Source of the DNA: Trametes villosa
Lineage: Eukaryota > Basidiomycota > Agaricomycetes > Polyporales > Polyporaceae
NCBI GenBank assembly: GCA_002964805.2
Contig: PUDQ02000024.1
Location: forward strand, 434,001-498,000
Direction of reading: 5' to 3'
DNA: 64,000 nucleotides
Position 1 is the stretch's first letter, and each line of letters begins with the position of its first letter. The notes beneath the pieces were generated by a model. It saw only the letters and a list, made by a program, of their open reading frames with translations, did no database searches and was not told the DNA's origin. Both the position numbers and the translations under genes were made by a program. This document shows positions 46,127 through 57,526 of this stretch, in pieces.

Positions 46127-48511
46127 ATGGGCTGCACTCGCTCTAATCTGTTATGCTGCTGTGAAGACCGTGTTCCTCCTATGGGGCGCGCCTCGTCACC
46201 GGGCCCAGGGCCTATCCACTCCGCCCTGTTTCAACCCCACGCTCTCTCCGAGGATCATGTTCACGGGCGCACTCTACCGCCTAAACCTCCGTCGGTATGC
46301 ACAGTGTGCTGGGAGGGCCCCTGCGCCATGCATTTTGGGCTTCCCTGCGTTTCCTCTGAGGATGGAGAATGGTACCGGCGCTGGCCCGAGGAGATCTCGT
46401 ACTCCACTTCGTTGGCAAAAACGAAGTCCAGTGCTGATGCAGGCTGCGTATGGTGCCAGCTCCTAGTCTTATGTCTAGCCCAGATTCAAGACAACAGCGA
46501 TATAGACCCCTGTCTTCCGTTCGGCATCATAGTGCGGGGTTCTAGCACTGCGCGGCGAAGCGCGGAGAATTGGACCCCAAAGAACGTTCAAAGGATAGAC
46601 GTAATGGCAAACAGCACTTCCATCTTTATGGGACTCGTGCACACAACCCCAGGTACGTCCGCGTACCGACAGTCAGCTTTACACTGACATCCATAAGCAG
46701 ATGACCCTGCAGCCCCCTACGTCGTCATGAGAAGCCCCATACTGGATATTGGATCTCCGCGTGCCCTAGCTCTGGCCAGAGAGTGCATCGACGAGTGTGT
46801 GCACAAGCACGAAGACTGCATCACATTTTCAACCTCGTCCGACCCGGGCCTTCCTACTCGCGTCATCGACTGCGCCGACCCCACACAACCGCGGCTGTTT
46901 TCGACCAAGGGCAAGGGCGGCCAGTACCTCGCGCTCAGCTACGTCTGGGGCGGCGACCAAGTTCACAAAACCACCATGGGCAACATATCTACATACGAAC
47001 GCGGTATCAGCTTCTCCCTTCTCCCCGCCACTATCCGCGACGCGATCCGTGTCACACACGCGCTGGGCTTCCGGTACCTCTGGGTCGACAGCCTGTGCAT
47101 CGTCCAAGACTCCGATGAGGACAAGCGGAAGGAGCTCTCGCGCATGCACCACATCTACCGCCGCGCCCATCTCACTATCATCGCAGCGAACGTAGACAGC
47201 GTCCGCGAGAGCTTCCTAACGGATCGTCCGACTACACCCTCCTTCGGCTTGCACAATGGTGCTCTCAGCGGGGACGTCACGCTGCCCTTCATATGCCCGC
47301 CGCGCAAGCCTACACCCTCGACGCCAGGCGACCCAGACCACCGCCCCGAAGAAGAACCGCAAGTGGGCACGATATACGTTACCGCGCACCCAGAACGCGT
47401 TCCGCCGCTGCCGCACGAATGGCCATGCAGCAACGACCTGGGCACCCTCGGCACGCGCGCCTGGTGCATGCAGGAGTACCTGCTCTCCCCGCGCGCCCTC
47501 GTCTTCTCCGCCCGAACTCTGCAGTTCCGGTGCCTCACCGCGACGCAGCACGTCGGCAACGCGCTCTGCGGCACGGCCGACGAGCAGCGGCTGCCCAGCG
47601 CGCTCTTCCTCGAGGACCCGCCCGCCGCCGCGCCCGGGTCAGCGGCGTGGGACGACATGCACAGCGTGTGGCGGGACGTCGTGGGCGACTACACGCGGCG
47701 CGCGGCGAGCGTCGCGGCGGACAAGCTCGTCGCGTGCGCCGCGGTCATGGAGCGCTTCGGCCGCGTCCTGCGCGCGGGGTACCGCGCGGGCCTCTGGCGC
47801 GCGAGCCTCCTCGCGGACATGCTGTGGGTGAAGGAGGGGCGGGCGTATCTGGAGCGCCCCGCGCCGCCAGTCGGGGGCGGGCCCCGCGCTCCCTCGTGGT
47901 CGTGGGCGGCACTCGACGGAGGGGTGCGGTGGCCGGTAGGAAGGTCGAACACCTTCTGTGAGGAGAACGCGCTCGTGGAGATCGTCGAGTGCGGGGTGGA
48001 ACTCGAGGACGCGGCCTTCCCGTTCGGCCGGGTGAAGAGCTGGATTCTTATCCTGCGTGCGACGCTGCTCCCGTGCGTCTTGCGCGCAACGGGGAGCTTC
48101 GGGGACCACGACATCTACCTGCGACCTCTCGCGCAGGCACGGCGCCCGCAGTGGGGCGCTGATCGCTGGGGCGGCGACGGGGACGGAGGCGCAGCCGACA
48201 TCGAACCAAAGCTCCGCGGACAGGCGGAGATCGACTGCGTGACGAACACAGAGATTGGGAGAATGTGGGCGATCCCGTTTCTGCCGGAGAACCACTGGTT
48301 GAAGGGGATCGTGGTCGTTCTTGCTGATTCCGACGGGCTTGGGGAGAGACCTGCGAACGGGAGGATGAGATTTCGGCGGGTCGGTTTTTTCAGTTTGTTC
48401 CTCACGGACTTCAGGAAGAACAGGAACTTGGGCGCAGGGGAGGCGGGGCTTGAGCTCACTCGGGCTCTGAAGAACGGCGAATATCCGATGGTGGACATCG
48501 AGCTCATATAA
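46127..48511 (+). CDS. HET-domain (heterokaryon incompatibility-type) protein
   Basis: HET proteins act in non-self recognition and regulated cell death in fungi. Exons 46127-46652 and 46701-48511 join through G|AT to 778 residues. The N-terminal 180 residues are Cys-rich (CTVCWEGPC, GCVWCQLLVLCLAQ). The HET domain follows with its three landmarks: YLALSYVWGG (about residue 251), LGFRYLWVDSLCIVQDSDED with KRKELSRMHHIYRRAHLTI (about 298-340), and LGTRAWCMQEYLLSPRALVF (about 440). A C-terminal half of about 300 residues contains a PSWSWAALDG motif, common in such proteins. No NACHT, WD or TPR repeats are present. The specific allorecognition role is unknown, and many HET genes have no known phenotype. 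Confidence 0.88.
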
Positions 48512-49536
48512 AGCTTAAGCAACGCGTGCTGCCGTCCATACTCCAATCACGGAATCCCTCTGCGACGGTTGTGTTCAGCGTATGTTTTCATGTCCCACCC
48601 AACCCGCTGCGGATTACCTTTAACACACTACTCCCAGACTCCTGGCACTCATGCCGAATGCCCATGAGGCCAGAGGGCGCTCATTTACGGGGCCTCGATC
48701 GGCTCTACCCCGGTGACCTTGAAGTTTGTATTGCCCACGGTACAACAGGTACGCCGCTATATCATCCGATCATATCCCTCTCAAAGCGTGGCATGTCTAA
48801 GGCCGCCGCGATGCTGACAAGTGACTCTTCAAGCTGCAGCCGACCGGGAAAAACGATATACTACGCATGATGTGGCACTCATGACTGCCGCGACTGAGCA
48901 GTGCGAGAGTGCTTTCCAGGCCGTCTGGGCACCGTATTGCTCCTTCGGAACTCGCCTCAATCTATCACTATCGTCCAGTCGGCTTTCACCTATAGCATCG
49001 CACACTCGCCTTGTCTCTGCGGCCATCGTCCTGCCGGGACCATACCAGGGCAATCGATGTCGCTTGTAGCACACCCAGGTGCGCCCCGCGTTCTAGTCGC
49101 CGTGCGCTTCTCTTCCTCAGACGTTCCGCGCACTAGAAGCCGCACCGCACTAGGCAGCGATACTTCCCATCCGAGCGCATCCTTCGCAAGTTCTGCATGG
49201 GCGCTCCGCGGGTGGGGGGCACGGGTCTCTGCAGACATAATGAGTACGTCTTCCGTCGCGTACATGCTCCCCGGTTCACACAACGATCCACATAGGGCTG
49301 GGAACATGCCGGCAATCGGCCCGCCAAGCCTCCTGGTTCTCAGGCAGGTTGCGCGGAGGAGGCACTAGCACTGTCGCGTATTGGGAGGCTCTAGTATCAG
49401 GGAGATGACGGGATTGCCATCACTATTTCGGGGCATGACCTCTCAAGCAGCGCACCAAGCAGCATAAATATCTGGGTTGATGCATCGGGATGCCTATCGA
49501 CCACTTCATCGACCCACTTAGGTTTCTACGCGCACC
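48512..49536. other. Intergenic, no gene recognised
   Basis: Between the HET gene and the dehydrogenase. Only the TATA-like element close to 49537 is of note. Confidence 0.45.
49463..49470 (+). promoter_or_regulatory. TATA-like element
   Basis: cataaata 67 bp upstream of the dehydrogenase start codon. Confidence 0.45.
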
Positions 49537-50744
49537 ATGAGCTCCTCCACATCCGAACCGAAGCGCGTCGCAATCATCACCGGGGCAGCTGAAGGCATCG
49601 GACGAGCTATTGCGCTCCGACTCGCAAAAGATGGCTTCGACCTTGGGCTATTCGACCTTCCCCGCGCCCAGGAGAAGTTGGAGGCCGCGGCAGAGGAGGC
49701 CCGCACCACGCATGGCGCGCGGGTATTCAACGTGTACGGGGACGTCTCGAAGGAAGCGGACGTGCAGCGTCTCGTAGAGACGATCGTGCAAGAACTTGGA
49801 GGAGTACATGCGGCATGTCACATCCTTGGCAGGCTTCCCTTGCCTTCCAGTCCCGAACTGACCTGCTTGTAGATGATAGCGAACGCGGGGATTTGCATCA
49901 ACCAGGTTCTACACGAAAGTAAGCACCCTTCCCTATCGTCGTCAGCTGCGACTTACAACGGGGTTCTAGCAACAACGGAGGAGACAGACAAGCTCCTTGA
50001 CATCAACGTCAAGGGGACGTTCTACAGCTTCAAGTATGCGGCTATACAGATGATCAAACAGGGCACGGGAGGTCGCCTCGTTGGGGCAGCGTCGATCGCC
50101 GGCAAGAGAGGTCAGTACCTCGTCGACACGACCTGCTGGGCGTATGCTAACGGCGCCTGCAGGTTACGCGGAGCACGCGATGTACAGCGCGTCGAAGTTC
50201 GCCGTCCGCGCCATAGTTCAATGTGCCGCACTCGACTACGGGAAATACGGCATCACTGTGAACGCATACGCTCCAGGCGCATGCGATACCTCGCTCTGTA
50301 CGTTGCATGTGGACCGGTCAGGCAGGGGTAGCTAAGGTGGAGAATACGAACAGTGACGGGGGTCGACGAGTACTTCTCCAACAAGAACGCGCAACCTATC
50401 GGGACCTACAAGCACAAGGTAGGGTTTCAGCTCAATCACTTTGCGCTTCAATAGACGACAGCTCATACTCTTCTGTTCTCGCCCTCTAGTTTAGCAGCGG
50501 TAATGCCCTGGGACGGAATGCGCGACCGGAGGACATCGCAAACATGGCGTCGTTCTTGGTCTCCGATGACGCGGCCTTTATTACGGGTGCGTGGCAGTCA
50601 TCTTGCACGCGAGTCAGAGCTGACACATACGGCCACTGTTTCAGGGCAAAGCGTAAGTAGAAACCCTACGTAGACGTCAAAACACGGCACTGACATATTT
50701 GAATTGTTCAGTATCTTGTCGACGGAGGCACCTGCTTCGACTGA
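49537..50744 (+). CDS. Short-chain dehydrogenase/reductase, acetoin/diacetyl-reductase-like
   Basis: NAD(P)-dependent classical SDR. Exons 49537-49803, 49873-49918, 49970-50110, 50163-50297, 50354-50418, 50490-50586, 50645-50652 and 50712-50744 give 263 residues. Cofactor motif TGAAEGIG (residues about 15-22), an Asp after the second strand (LGLFDLPR) suggesting NAD preference, the NAG motif in MIANAGI, catalytic YSASK in HAMYSASKFAVRAI, then ITVNAYAPG and a final FITGQSYLVDGG. Exon 7 has only 8 nt (G|GG CAA AGC) and is needed for the universal TGQ-Y-VDGG ending. The first splice leaves ELGGMIANAG, two or three residues shorter than usual, so that junction is the least certain. The substrate is inferred from general resemblance only. 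Confidence 0.87.
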
Positions 50745-51562
50745 GCGGGCTCGCTCTGGAGTCTGGCCAGAGGGTCTGTGGCGTGTTTGAAATGAAACTG
50801 GCTGCTGCTGTACATCTAGTTCCGGAGTAAGCTGCGATGGTAATGGACTCGTCCCCTCCTTGGCTCCTCAGACTGGTCCCCATCGTCTGAAGGCCCCACG
50901 GAGCCTCACAAGGTTTGTTCACAAGGTTTGTTCAAGGCGCTCCGTAGCATCGGGGGTATACAAACATCGTCGGGCCAATGTGCGCCCCCGCTCACATGTC
51001 GCCTCTGGGGGGGGCGTACCTCCGGACACGCCCTTTGTTACGAGGCGTCCCGATACGCTTCCCATGGACGGTCGGCAGCATTTGGCTCTTAGCGGCCCCA
51101 AAGGCTTGATCATGACGCTATCAGGAACTGTAAGTGGGCGTCCTATCATACCGTGTTCACCCGTGTTCACCCGCGTTTATCGCTATGCTGAACATATCGA
51201 GTAGCGATTGGTCTTCCGCACATCCCGTGGCACCTCGCGTCCCTTGGGGCCTCATTGGCTCGGAAGTCGCTACACAGCTACTATCAGGCGGCCTCCTCGG
51301 AGCCGCGAGCCTGTGCACATATGCCCCAACGGACCCGCTGTCCGGTGTGAAGGCTCTCATGGTGGATGCTCCCCAGCCCACCAAAGCAGATGCGACGTGA
51401 CTCACCCCAGTGTTGCCGGGACAGCTGCATGCCATTGGCCTCGGCAGCCTATGTCTCTCAACACTGCGCACACGACGGCGGGTGGGGCCTACATAAAAGC
51501 CTCGCACAGGACGATGGAAAAAGCACAGAGCAATTCTCTAGATTGCTTGAACTTCACCGACA
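50745..51562. other. Intergenic, no gene recognised
   Basis: Contains a small tandem gttcaccc repeat near 51152-51175. The promoter of the next gene lies at its right end. Confidence 0.45.
51493..51498 (+). promoter_or_regulatory. TATA-like element
   Basis: ataaaa (within acataaaag) 65 bp upstream of the ATG at 51563. Confidence 0.4.
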
Positions 51563-52919
51563 ATGTCTGCCCCTATCGTAACCTCGACTATGAATGCACT
51601 CGTAGTTCAGTCTGTGAGTCGCACACCCTCCTCTCTCATCGATATATCATGCACGATATTGAAAACCTTTCGTGCAGTACAAGACGACCGCTGTTCAAGA
51701 CTGGCACCCCATTCCCACTATAGGTGACAACGAAGTCCTCATCCGGAACGTCGCCGTCGCGCTAGGCCCTCCAGACCTCAGAGGCAGGCTCGTTGCAATT
51801 CCAATGCATGCACATATGCTCACATCCTATGTCAATGCAGCCCTCGAGTTCACTCCGACGCCCGGAACGGTCCTCGGCTGTGATCTTGCCGGAGAGATCG
51901 TCCAGGTAGGCAAGAACGTCACCACGCGCAAGGTCGGCGAGCGCGTCGCGGCGTTTGTGCACGGGGGCAACGACGTTGAGCACGGCGCCTTCGCCGAGTA
52001 CTCGAAGAGCCCGGCGGACCTCGTCTGGCCGATCCCGGACAAACTCTCGTTTGAGGAAGCCGCGACGATGAGCATTGGGTAAGATGGCCCAGCCGTATCT
52101 CGCGCATGCTGGATACTGATTACGTTGCAGAACCTACACCATTGCGCAGGCGTTCTACCACAAGGGCAGACTTGACCTGCCCGAGCCAGGACACTGGGTT
52201 CTGGAGAAGGACGAATGGATTTTTATCTACGGCGGAAGCTGTAAGTGCTCTCTTCCTTCCGACTACACCTCACGCGGCCGGGCATACCAAACCTATATCA
52301 CTCCACAGCCTCATGCGGCCAGTACGCCATCCAGCTTGCCCGCGCGTCGGGGTTCAAAGTCGTCACCACGTCCTCCCCGCGCAACTTCGAATTAGTGAAG
52401 TCCCTGGGTGCCACGGCTGTTGTCGACTACCATGATCCCGCGGTCGTAGAGAAGATCAAAGCCTTGACCGGGGACTCCATCCAATACGGCCTCGACGCCA
52501 TCGGGTTCCCCGAGACCCAAGAGCTCTCGCAGCGTGTCTTCGGGCCCGCGGGGGGCAAGCTCATCACGCTGCTCTGGGCGAACAAGACCAGGGTCCGACA
52601 GGACGTCGAGCTATCCTGTGAGCACATTCTACGCCACCTGGCGGCACACCGTTGATCATTCCCGATGATAGTCACCTTGGTGTGCACGGGTTTGGGCGAG
52701 GCCTTCACCAAGCCCGGCGTCCACTTCCCGGCGTCCCCCGAAGACAGGGCGCAGATGGTTGCCTCTGTGGCCATGATCCCGCGCTTGGTCGAGCAAGGGC
52801 AGCTCAGGCCGAACCCGGTCAAGATGTTGGATGGTAGAGGCCTCGCTGCGATCCCGGAAGGGCTGAAGTACTTGGAGGAAGGCAGGGTCAGCGGCGAGAA
52901 GATCGTGGTTCTTCTGTGA
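51563..52919 (+). CDS. Medium-chain dehydrogenase/reductase, toxD-like enoyl reductase family
   Basis: Zinc-independent-looking MDR oxidoreductase. Exons 51563-51613, 51678-52078, 52131-52240, 52309-52617 and 52672-52919 give 372 residues. The N-terminal GroES-like domain contains PGTVLGCDLAGEIVQVGKNV and GERVAAFVHGG. The Rossmann part includes IFIYGGSSSCGQYAIQLARA, KSLGATAVVDYHDP and YGLDAIGFPETQELS. The C-terminal LVCTGLGEAF and PNPVKMLDG, then GLKYLEEGRVSGEKIVV, are typical of the family. The segment 51784-51840 (57 nt, no stop) is probably a GC-AG intron: removing it gives the expected PDLRALEFTPTPG and a 353-residue protein. Known relatives include polyketide trans-enoyl reductases and generic quinone/enoyl reductases. 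No polyketide synthase is nearby, so the substrate is open. Confidence 0.87.
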
Positions 52920-53276
52920 GAAGACGGGTCAGCTCGAGCCATTGATCTGAGTTCGAGCAGGGCGGTGTTTGCTGAGAATGATGTACCATTCAGTGTGAGC
53001 CTCGATGAATACGGTATTCGAAGCGAGAGTGCCCCGAGAATCTGGGGGGCTGAGTGTGTGGGATAAGGAATGTAAGTCGTGCGCCGAGATAGTGAATGCG
53101 TGCAAATGCAGTATAAAGGCCACCGATGTGTCTATGGAATGTCTGGGGATGTAGTAAGTCTATGAGCGTGTGGAGGCAGGAGTCCCGAGGATCTATTTCT
53201 ATATTACGCGCCGCGGCGCTCGCGTCCCTTAACGTATTCCAGTAGAACGTAGAGCGAAACCTTCCGAAGCAAACCG
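52920..53276. other. Intergenic between convergent genes
   Basis: 3' flanks of the MDR gene (plus) and the Kre9-like gene (minus). Nothing further is seen. Confidence 0.5.
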
Positions 53277-54222
53277 CTAGGAGAAGAGGAAGAGGAGCAA
53301 CGCAATAGCAATGAGGGCGCTGGCATGCAAGCCGCAGTCTGGGGGGCTGGCACTTGACACGAACAAGGGACGGGCGATCCTGGGAGATAGTGTCGGAGTG
53401 GGCGTCGGCGGGGTAGTAGTGCTAGATTCCGCAAGTGAAGATGTCGCGTTAAGGCTCCCGGAAGAAGTTTGTGGTAATGGTGACGGAGGCGGAAGAGACA
53501 CGGTCGCCGATATTGGCGGCGCGGTGGTCACATCGAGCGTACGAGGAGGGACCCCTGACCCTGTTGGGTCATCAGGGTTGAAGATGGTGATGGTACCACT
53601 GCAGCTCGAGCGGTCGTCATGCGCATTGACTGTATTGCGGGAATGCGAGAGTCAGACAAAGGTGAGTGAGATGACATATAACGTTTACATACGGAAGATC
53701 GCATAGTCGCTCCTTGTTGGGACTGCGGGCACGATCACGTTCGCCATCTTGTCGGTAATGGGTATCCAATCCGTCAAGGGCTCGTCTGCAGTAATAGTAG
53801 GGTTACTGTAGGTTTATTATCGCAGGAAGGCGGAGGTACTTACGCCTCAGGAGCGCAGGCTCATTCGTCTGAGTCCAGTAAGCCAAGATCAGGAGGGCAA
53901 GGACCGGCTTGCCCGAGGAGTTCGTGGTTGGAATGCCATCCACATTCCTGTGGTACATCGCCGGCACAGTTGTGAGTAGACACAGTAGGAAACCCGAGCA
54001 ACCTGGGGGATCTAACACTCACCACTGCACCGTATGCAACTCGCCCACATTCCATACATCTCCCTGCCTCGGAATGAGGATAGGAGGATTGGGGTCGTAC
54101 GACGGGTACGACCCGCCCCATGCCACGATGAATAGCAGCACCAGCGCCATGAGGGCGCACGCGATCCCGATGACCTTGACAGCAAGCTTCCCCAGCCGCG
54201 CCGACGAGAGGTCGGCCTTCAT
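53277..54222 (-). CDS. Kre9/Knh1-like Ser/Thr-rich cell-surface protein
   Basis: Exons 54222-54023, 53947-53844, 53785-53693 and 53629-53277 give 249 residues. It has an N-terminal membrane segment or signal anchor (VIGIACALMALVLLFIVAW, about residues 14-32). A Kre9/Knh1-type beta-sandwich follows (ILIPRQGDVWNVGELHTVQW, GIPTTNSSGKPVLALLIL, LTDWIPITDKMANVIVPAVP, SDYAIF), then a Ser/Thr/Pro-rich stretch and a hydrophobic C-terminus (LIAIALLLFLFS). The C-terminus could be a GPI signal. The second splice skips an apparent frame to join W|NVDGIPTTN, which fits the family. In-frame Met codons further upstream (54366) exist. The Met at 54222 is chosen because the hydrophobic segment follows closely. 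The likely place is the plasma membrane or wall; molecular role unknown. Confidence 0.72.
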
Positions 54223-54812
54223 CGCGATGGTGGGCGTTGGTTGGCAGCGCACATCGACAGTCTCCAGAGGTGAGGTTGAGGCTGCAAGGATATGGCGAGA
54301 GGCGAGGGAGTTGACTAGAGAGAGAGAAAGAGATGCCGCTCGAGCCTGAGTGCGGCGGTCAGTCACTCTACCGTCGGGCGGTTGGGCTGAGACACCGTCT
54401 GGGGGAACCCGCCGCCGGGTCGAGCATGCCCGCCGTCACTGTCGAGTGCTGCGTTGGCTATCGAGCGCACCTTCTGGCGAGGTGGAGCAATCAGGAAGAA
54501 CGGCGGTGCGTCATTCTCGCGGTGATCTACGCGCGCAAGCGGCCGCGGCTCGCCATTCCGAGCGTGAAGGGGCGGGCGTCGGTGGGCCGTAGCGCAATCG
54601 AAGCAGCACCGCCACCCGTACATGCGTCCGAGACGGCGACGCTTGCATCCTCGAGAGTGAACTATAAATGGCTCAGTTCGCGCCTCTGCGAAAAGGCCGT
54701 TTGCAAGCTATCAGTACATATCGCATCACGCGTGATTCGTACACCTGGTTTCCAATTCCCTGCGCGTCCATCCGTCCTTCTGTGCTTCTCTCTCCGTCGC
54801 AGCCCGCGCCTC
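54223..54812. other. Intergenic, no gene recognised
   Basis: Between the Kre9-like start and the HyuB stop, both on minus. A possible 5' extension of the Kre9-like frame to 54366 is the only coding signal. Confidence 0.4.
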
Positions 54813-57115
54813 TCAGAACGCAGCCTGCGCCGCCTCCCTCTCCGCCAAACTGCCCCGCGGCGCCCACGCCCGGACATGCTCGTGCCCATGCCCATGCGCC
54901 TCCGGGCCTTCCTCGTCCGGGGGCGCACCCCACGCGCCCGCGCCAGGGGTCTCAATGAGCAGCCGGTCGCCCTTGCCCATGAACACCGTCGCCTTGCCCC
55001 CGATGTTGATCCTGCGCGCCTTCGATGGCGTGTTCTCGTCCGCCCCCTCTGGCAGGTCCCCGTCCGCCTCCCGCGGCTGCTTCACCCAGGTGTTGCGCCC
55101 GAGCGCGCCGGGCTCGCCGCCCTCGAGGCCGTATGGTTGGCGCGTGCGACGCTACGACATCGCGGCGGGTTAGACGTAGAAGTTCTGATAGGGCAGGTGG
55201 ATGGCGCACCTCCGAGAGGATAGAGACCTGCAGCGGCTCGAGCCACTCAAGCTCGCGCACGACGCCGTCGCCGCCGCGCCATTGGCCCTTGCCACCTGAA
55301 CCCTCACGGATACCAAACTGGTGCACGATGAGCGGGTAGCGGCGCTCGAGGATCTCGACGTCGCCGATGCGCGTGTTTGTGATGTGCGTGTGCACACCAG
55401 ACGTGCCGTGCCAGCCTGGGCCGGCGCCAGAGCCACCCGCGATGGTCTGTAGGCCATAGAGGTGAGCGTGGGGAAGAGAGGGTTGGCGGGGCGGGAGACT
55501 GACCTCGTAATAGCCCCATCCCGCGATGTTGTTGCCGTCCTTATCCTTGCCGCCCGCACCGAACGTCAGATTGCTGTAGGTTTCGTTAGAACTACGGAAG
55601 GATGCCACAGCCGGTGGGCAGCTCACTTCGTGCAGCCTTGGCTAGCAGCACAAGCGTGGAACGCCTTGAGCACGACATCAACGATCCGCTGGGACGTGAG
55701 CACATTCCCGCCGCAGACAGCGGCCGTCGGCGAAGGCGAGAGTAGCGAGCCTTCTGGTAGCTTGACTATGATGTCAGGTCAGTATTAGTGTCAATGTTGA
55801 GGCAACTTGCGCATATACCAGTGATAGGCACAAGACACCCAGCGTTGAGCGGGATATCCATGTCCAGCATCGCGCGCATACAGTAGATCACGGCCGAGTG
55901 GACGACAGAGATCGGCGCGTTCAGGTTGCCGCGAATCTCGCAGCCGGTCCCCTCGAAGTCGAGCACAGCGGAGCGGGCCTTCTCGTCGATCTCGACTTTC
56001 AGCTTGATCTGCGCGAGGTCCCTGGTAAGCTCTAGTCCAAATTGCTTCGAGGGCTAGACGTACCGGGGAACCATCGTCGAGGTAGTCGATTGCCTCGAGG
56101 ACGTTCGTGCCTGCGCGTTTGGCGACGTCGCGGAGGAGATTGCGGACCGAGGACTCTGCGTTTGAGCGGATGTGGTACATGTACTCCTGTACGGTCTCCA
56201 GCCCGTAGTCATCCACAACTGTGGACTATCGTCAGCATATACCCACTTCTGCGAGACGCGAGACCTACTCTGCTGGATAAGCTGGATACCCTTGTGGTTC
56301 GCTGCGACTTGCTAAAGACGCGCATTCAGCACATACCCACGACCTCCTCTAGCAAATAACCTACCGCTTTCAAGTCGCTCTCCACGTCCCGGAGGTTCCT
56401 GCACCCAGAACTGCCAGGGTACTTCGCCGGCTGCGTGACCATGTAGTCCACGAGCCCGTCGTGGTCGAACACACCCTCCGTGACGAGCTTGAAGCTGCGG
56501 ATGTGCGCGCCCTCCTCGAAGATCGTCGTCGACGTCGGCGGCATCGACCCGGGCAGGATCCCGCCGATGTCCGCGTGGTGCCCGCGCGACGCGGTGAAGA
56601 AGATGATCTTCTCCGCCTGCGCGTCGAACACGGGCGAGATGATCGTGATGTCCGGCAGGTGTCTGCGCAGTGCAGAGAGTTTAGCGTTAGTGTTGAGATG
56701 GGGCGGGCAGCAGGGGGAGGGATGGCGGGAGAGGGGACGCACGAGCCGCCTGCGTGCGGGGAGTTGGTCATTAGGACGTCGCCCGGCTTCAGCGTCTTGC
56801 CGTGCAGCTGCATCTGGTACTTGACCGCACTGACATCCAGCCAACGCGCATTAGCTTTCCTAGTGCTTCATACACTGGTACGAGTACTCACAAGCTCATG
56901 GACCCCAAGTGTATCGGGATGAACGGCGCGTTCGCGACGAGGTCGCCATCGGGCGCGAAGAGCGCACACGAGAAGTCGAGCCGCTCCTTGATGTTCGTGC
57001 TGATCGCGGTCTGCTGGAGGGAGCGGCCCATCGCCTCCGCGACGCTCATGAAGCGGTTCGCGAAGAGCGTAAGGAGGATCGGGTCCGGCGGGCTGTACTT
57101 GGGCTGCTCCGACAT
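54813..57115 (-). CDS. Hydantoinase B / 5-oxoprolinase C-half protein, stand-alone
   Basis: Ten exons: 57115-56892, 56829-56743, 56662-56365, 56311-56269, 56218-56064, 56008-55819, 55765-55627, 55573-55504, 55446-55210 and 55151-54813, giving 593 residues with no stop or frameshift. It matches the HyuB half of ATP-dependent 5-oxoprolinase: [175 protein letters not shown]. Fungal OXP1 is normally one chain of about 1280 residues with an N-terminal HyuA half. That half is absent here, with only 411 bp to the next divergent gene. Known HyuB needs HyuA for ATP-driven ring opening, so a partner elsewhere or loss of activity is implied. Confidence 0.88.
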
Positions 57116-57526
57116 CTTGCACTTCGAGTGCGAGAATGTTACTATCTACTGAGGGGTTTCTTTAGCGTTGGGGACCCGGTGCACTGGTTGGAGAGCGAGA
57201 TGAGCGTACGGTATGCGAGAGTAGCTGCTATCTTAGCTATGACTTCGAGCAGCGGCGGGCGCTCCGGAGCGGTCTTCCGTGAACGATAGCGGCCTATATG
57301 CGCGTCCTCTCCGTTGAGCCTCGGCAAGGCTGACAGACTCCGATGTCGCAGTAGATTCGAAGGGAGGAATGGGCGAGCTCATCACGCCCGACGGCGTGCG
57401 AGAGGAGCATGACGGTGGAGGTCACATGCAGAGAAGTCGCGGCGCGCCTCGTCTCCCGCCGCTCGTCCAAACACCCTTCTTCCTCGACCCTCACCTCGAC
57501 CTTCCCTCCCGCCCCCGCTGCCAGCG
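57116..57526. promoter_or_regulatory. Divergent intergenic region HyuB / UBR7-like
   Basis: 411 bp between divergent start codons. No HyuA-like coding remnant was found in any frame. No TATA box is evident. Confidence 0.4.
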
